Shown here piece by piece: positions 14,801 to 17,322 of a stretch of 17,322 bases of DNA; position 1 is the stretch's first letter; every line of letters starts with the position of its first letter. The notes beneath the pieces are model-generated. The model did no database searches, was not told the origin of the DNA, and worked only from the letters and a program-made list of their open reading frames with translations. Position numbers and translations under genes: made by a program. Source of the DNA: Gammaproteobacteria bacterium (GTDB taxonomy: Bacteria; Pseudomonadota; Gammaproteobacteria; Steroidobacterales; GCA-2729495); assembly GCA_030429685.1 (NCBI GenBank), contig JAUIEY010000022.1, positions 1 through 17,322 on the forward strand, read 5' to 3'.

Positions 14801-16215
14801 TCGAGCGGTATTTCGAAACCTCCGGGCTGTTTGGCGACACCGAGCGCGCACTGGAGATTGTTGACGGTCTCAAGGGGCTGGGCGTGGATGAAATCGCCTG
14901 CCTGATTGATTTCGGCGTTGACGAAGATCTTACGCTGGCGCATCTGGCCAAACTGAATCATGTGCGCGAGCTGTCCCAGCCGGCTGCTGCCGCTGCCGCA
15001 GCACCGCAGCAGGACGGCTCCATCGCGGCACAGATAGCCCGTTATGGCGTGACCCATTTACAGTGCACACCGTCGCTGGCCGGCATGCTGGTGCAGGACG
15101 ACGCCGCGCGCGCCGCGCTGGGCAGCCTGCAGGTCATGCTGGTAGGTGGCGAGGCGTTTCCGCCGGCACTGGCGGCGCAGCTGCGCGATAGCGGGGTTGG
15201 CCGCCTGCTCAATATGTACGGTCCGACCGAAACCACAATCTGGTCTACCGTGCATGAAATTACACCGGCCGACACCAGCATTCCGATCGGCAGGCCGATC
15301 GCCAACAACACGGTGTATGTCATGGATGCTGCCGGCCAGCCGGTGCCGCAGGGCGTAGCCGGTGAGTTGTATATCGGCGGCGCCGGTGTGGCACGTGGTT
15401 ATCTGGGCCGCCCGGAACTGACGGCCGAACGTTTTGTGCCCGATCCGTTCGGTGCCCCGGATGGCCGGCTGTATCGGACCGGCGACCTGGTGCGCTGGCG
15501 CGATGACGGCATACTGGAGTTTCTCGGTCGCATTGACCATCAGGTCAAAATCCGCGGCCATCGCATTGAGCTGGGTGAAATCGAGGCCGCTCTGGCGGAG
15601 CTCGATGGCGTGCGCGAAGCCGTGGTGATGCCGCGTGAAGATGTACCGGGGGATGTGCGCCTGGTCGCCTATTTACTGGCTGCCGATGCCGCCAATGAAC
15701 CGGAGGGCCGACAGCTCAAGGAATACCTGCGCGAACGCATGCCGGACCCGATGATTCCGTCACATTTCATTGTGCTGGATGAGTTTCCGCTGACACCCAA
15801 CAAGAAAGTCGACCGCAAGGCATTGCCGGCGCCGCTGGAAGTCGTGCCCAAAGCGGCAGATGCTGCCGGCAGCGAACCGGCCAACGAACTGGAAGCCAAA
15901 GTGCTGGCAGTCTGGCAGGAGGCATTGCAACTCAGTCAGATCAGTGTGGATGACAATTTCTTTGATCTGGGCGGGCACTCGTTGCTGGCCGTCAAGGTTC
16001 ATCGCCAGCTCAGTGAAAGCCTGCAGCGGCCACTGGCTATTACCGACCTGTTCCGTTTCCCTACCGTCAAATCGCTGGCGGAATATCTGGCCGACGGTGA
16101 GGGTGGTGGTCCGTCACTGGAAGGCAGCCAGGATCGCGCCGCACGCCGGCGGCAGGCCATGGCCACGCGCCGCGGAGCGCGCAAACGCTCGGGTAGCCCG
16201 ACAGCGCAGAATTAA
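11815..16215 (+). CDS. One-module NRPS: condensation, adenylation split by luciferase-like monooxygenase, carrier
   Basis: A 1466-residue nonribosomal peptide synthetase. The condensation domain (about 8-440) has HHIICDG at 142-148, matching HHxxxDG. The adenylation domain begins near 460: A1-like ISYSELN (about 488), A2-like KAGGAYLPLDPAYP (about 534), A3 YTSGSTGKPKG (about 611) and A4 SFDIS (659-663). A flavin monooxygenase of the MupA/Atu3671 luciferase-like type then fills about 700-1055. Adenylation resumes near 1069 with A5 NMYGPTETT (1133-1141), YRTGDL, GRIDHQVKIRGHRIELGEIE and NKKVDRKAL. The carrier domain has DNFFDLGGHSLL, with S1389 as the phosphopantetheine site. Specificity residues read D661 I662 L665 Q1083 L1109 G1111 M1134 I1142 W1143 K1331, near-identical to the glycine code. 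There is no thioesterase; the protein ends in an Arg-rich tail. ATG 11815 has GCAGG upstream. It converges on the SGNH gene with three bases between stops. Confidence 0.97.
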   Translation: MSAHTASACPLTPTQQGMLFHHLSDPQSGVDIEQIVCTLNESLDTELFQQAWNHVIARHPALRTRFQWEDVDEPCQLAEPEVFVSLRTEDWRQRPAAARAAALDDFLDEERSRGFDLREAPCLRIAAFRNGEQDWSVVWTFHHIICDGRSFPLVLGEVFACYDALLNGSAVATGTAADFADHARHVSSLPQDAAEAFWRERLTGFAAATALAAPAVAGRPDGRGHAEVILPQALTADLQALAAAQQCSLNTVVQGAWALLLGRWAGEADVVFGATRAGRAGTVENTAAMVGCLINTLPVRARLDADLNIGAWLQQLRDSEREVRPHDQSPLMAVQGWSEVGAGQPLFESLIVYDHQTLDGQMKALGDAFADRHFQLLERTNYPLTLYAYGESGGLVLKLAYDEPRFDAALADRLLAGLTHILETIAADVDAPLSAVQLMAADEMQRLLHDWNDTATDYPEQLCIHQAIEAQAEQTPTATALVYRDTEISYSELNSRANRLAYYLLGLGVGPDVPVALCAERGIELMVALLAIHKAGGAYLPLDPAYPRDRLTFMIEDAEAPVLLTQSHLEHLLGGHRAQVVLLDDDTVYAGRPAHNPSGRVDSASLAYLIYTSGSTGKPKGVMLEHRNVQNFFTAMDAKVPLAGDGDSPGTWLAVTSLSFDISVLELLWTLARGFRVVIHEDQQRAAAGAARGGKHADKPIDFSLMYFSSADTAGDDKYRLLLEGAKFADQHGFDSVWTPERHFHEFGGLYPNPSQTATAVAMVTERIKLRAGSVVSALHHPARIAEEWAVVDNLSHGRVGIAFAAGWQPRDFVLRPENFGNRDVVFENIDIIQRLWRGEEVEFAGPNEQTLPVRTLPSPVQKTLPFWLTAAGAPDTFRNAGRLGAGVLTHLLGQSMEELAEKLEIYRTAWREAGHAGNGHVTLMLHTFIGDDVESVRDTVRRPMMNYLGSSLGLVKGFAQSWTAFKKRADGSTNVDVDLNSLTDEEMEGLLEYSFERYFETSGLFGDTERALEIVDGLKGLGVDEIACLIDFGVDEDLTLAHLAKLNHVRELSQPAAAAAAAPQQDGSIAAQIARYGVTHLQCTPSLAGMLVQDDAARAALGSLQVMLVGGEAFPPALAAQLRDSGVGRLLNMYGPTETTIWSTVHEITPADTSIPIGRPIANNTVYVMDAAGQPVPQGVAGELYIGGAGVARGYLGRPELTAERFVPDPFGAPDGRLYRTGDLVRWRDDGILEFLGRIDHQVKIRGHRIELGEIEAALAELDGVREAVVMPREDVPGDVRLVAYLLAADAANEPEGRQLKEYLRERMPDPMIPSHFIVLDEFPLTPNKKVDRKALPAPLEVVPKAADAAGSEPANELEAKVLAVWQEALQLSQISVDDNFFDLGGHSLLAVKVHRQLSESLQRPLAITDLFRFPTVKSLAEYLADGEGGGPSLEGSQDRAARRRQAMATRRGARKRSGSPTAQN
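13915..14976 (+). other. Embedded MupA/Atu3671-type luciferase-like monooxygenase domain inside the NRPS
   Basis: This segment (NRPS residues about 701-1054) is a complete domain of the bacterial luciferase-like, FMN-dependent family. Visible landmarks are FSLMYFSSAD at its start, FDSVWTPERHFHEFGGLYPN, RAGSVVSALHHPARIAEEW, VDNLSHGRVGIAFAAGW, LTAAGAPDTFRNAG and THLLGQSMEELAEKL. An Ala/Gly-rich stretch precedes it (about 687-700), and a run of seven Ala in QPAAAAAAAPQQDG follows. The expected role is oxygenation of the carrier-bound amino acid, using reduced FMN from a separate reductase. Boundaries are estimated by eye to within about 15 residues. Confidence 0.92.
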
Positions 16216-16218
16216 CCG

Positions 16219-17322
16219 TCAGGGTGCCGGGTGCCAGTAGCCGGCATCGCTGTTGGCGTCGAAGCGGAACGGGTCCGCCGTGCTGTCGGCAGCAAAGCCT
16301 TGTTGCCATTCGCGAATATTGCGTCGGGTCCGGGCAGGTCCGGTAAGCCGCTCCCAGAAGGTTTTGTACCATGCCTGTTGGCGATGATCAGCACGTGCCT
16401 GCAGAAATTCCCAGAACTGCGCAGCGAAACTGTCGCGGATGCGGGCGCTGCACTCCGGCAGGGTCAGCGGCACATTGTGCTGCTGATAGCGGGTGTAAAA
16501 ATCCCACGCCAGGCTCTGCAGGGCCTGCGCGGTTGCATCACCGACATCCGGTGGTGACCATGCGCCAACCGGCGAGCGCTGGTTGATAAAGGCGTAGCTC
16601 ACCAGCGCAATGTAGTACGAACCGGTGTCGGTAAGGTGCACGGTATCGCGGAACAGCCGATCCACCGTTGCCGCAACGTCTGATGTGCTGATACCCGGCA
16701 GCGCTGCACCGGTTGTCGCCCGCTCCACCAGTTCGGCCAGCGCGGCCCCGGCCGGTATGAAGTCCAGCCGGTCATCCCGGCCCGCGGCCGCCAGCGAGGT
16801 GTTAATGCGCGTGGCGATGCACTGCCAGATCGGCTCGGCGGCGCGCTCATAGTCAATCCATGGTTGCGGGTTGCTGTCATCATAGATATTCAGCCACGCC
16901 TGATAGAAAAAAGCCCGGCCCTGCGGATTGCCCGCCCTGAAGCGTTCATAGTAATGCCGCAGCAACCGTACCGTATCGCCTCGCAGCAGCGAATACAGAA
17001 AGTCATGCACCTCCGTGACCACCAGCACGTCGTAGCCGTTGCCGCCGACGGTGGCGCCGCTGCGGAACTCTTCAATAATATCCATGCCGACCGTGTCGCG
17101 GTTGTTGCCCTGCCGGTAACCGTCCCAGCCGTTCGGATTGGGCGGCCGCCCGCGAGTGCGCGCCTCCATGGAGGCGCCCGCCATGCTGTGGCGATTCCAG
17201 TTCATCGGCGTGCCGAAGCCGGCACTGATAGCAGCCACCATTTGCGGAATGGGCGGATCGGTCAAACTGTGACCGGACCAGAAAATGTTCTGCGGTGCAG
17301 CGCTGGCAGGCAGGATAGGCAT
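16219..17322 (-). CDS. SGNH/GDSL-like hydrolase (partial, runs off right edge)
   Basis: At least 367 residues, read leftward from the right edge. WSGHSLTD (15-22) resembles the GDSL block I with S19 as candidate nucleophile. D226-T-V-H229 (RDTVHLTDTG) matches the DxxH block V that supplies the other catalytic residues. Between them, YDVLVVTEVHDFLYSLL and FFYQAWLNIYDD look like the central alpha/beta core. The window ends in an ATG, but the residues after it, PILPASAAPQ, look like the end of a signal peptide, so the true start is probably further right and the protein exported. Such hydrolases act on acyl esters, often sugar acetates. Whether it belongs to the cluster is uncertain: it converges on the NRPS with only three bases between stops. 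No close family could be named. Confidence 0.7.
   Translation of the reverse strand: MPILPASAAPQNIFWSGHSLTDPPIPQMVAAISAGFGTPMNWNRHSMAGASMEARTRGRPPNPNGWDGYRQGNNRDTVGMDIIEEFRSGATVGGNGYDVLVVTEVHDFLYSLLRGDTVRLLRHYYERFRAGNPQGRAFFYQAWLNIYDDSNPQPWIDYERAAEPIWQCIATRINTSLAAAGRDDRLDFIPAGAALAELVERATTGAALPGISTSDVAATVDRLFRDTVHLTDTGSYYIALVSYAFINQRSPVGAWSPPDVGDATAQALQSLAWDFYTRYQQHNVPLTLPECSARIRDSFAAQFWEFLQARADHRQQAWYKTFWERLTGPARTRRNIREWQQGFAADSTADPFRFDANSDAGYWHPAP

Noticed and set aside
13915..14976. Monooxygenase as a separate gene or an assembly chimera
   Set aside because: The reading frame is continuous through both junctions, the flanking adenylation halves complement each other exactly, and the arrangement matches known embedded domains.

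Overview
The window is about 60% GC by eye and densely packed, with short intergenic gaps, ATGA stop/start overlaps and Gram-negative-style nucleotide-sugar genes. This suggests a proteobacterium, perhaps a gammaproteobacterium, but that taxonomic call is weak. No rRNA, tRNA, transposase, integrase or CRISPR array was seen. The region reads as a natural-product cluster: assembly-line genes (PKS, NRPS) flank a block of sugar and glycan genes.

Layout. (1) 1-501, minus strand: the N-terminus of a polyketide synthase ketosynthase domain, cut by the window edge. (2) 502-719: a divergent regulatory gap. (3) About 720-4449, plus strand: a compact operon of polysaccharide deacetylase, asparagine-synthase-type amidotransferase and family 2 glycosyltransferase. 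It ends in a 25-bp tandem repeat that swallows the last stop codon. (4) 4530-5300, minus: glucose-1-phosphate cytidylyltransferase (rfbF). (5) 5464-6582, plus: an FAD oxidoreductase of the L-2-hydroxyglutarate oxidase type. (6) 11520 down to 6579, minus: a five-gene operon of metallo-beta-lactamase-fold hydrolase, NAD-dependent sugar epimerase/dehydratase, RmlC-type epimerase, second NAD-dependent epimerase and second family 2 glycosyltransferase. (7) 11815-16215, plus: a one-module NRPS. (8) 16219-17322, minus: an SGNH/GDSL-like hydrolase, cut by the right edge.

The most striking gene is the NRPS. It is a condensation-adenylation-carrier module whose adenylation domain is split by a complete flavin-dependent, luciferase-like monooxygenase of the MupA/Atu3671 type. 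The insert lies between adenylation motifs A4 and A5, and alanine-rich linkers flank it. The ten specificity residues, collected from both halves, read DILQLGMIWK, one residue from the classical glycine code. This architecture and substrate resemble the myxothiazol/melithiazol terminal modules, where a glycine is added, alpha-hydroxylated and broken down to leave a primary amide. Unlike those modules as I recall them, no thioesterase follows.

Working model (inference): the PKS builds a chain and the glycine/monooxygenase module caps or oxidises it. RfbF, the two sugar dehydrogenase/epimerase-type enzymes and the RmlC homologue make a CDP-deoxysugar, and the glycosyltransferases attach sugars. 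The dehydratase RfbG, expected after RfbF, is not in the window, so the sugar pathway shown here is incomplete. An alternative is a surface-glycan locus that carries an NRPS/PKS-derived decoration.
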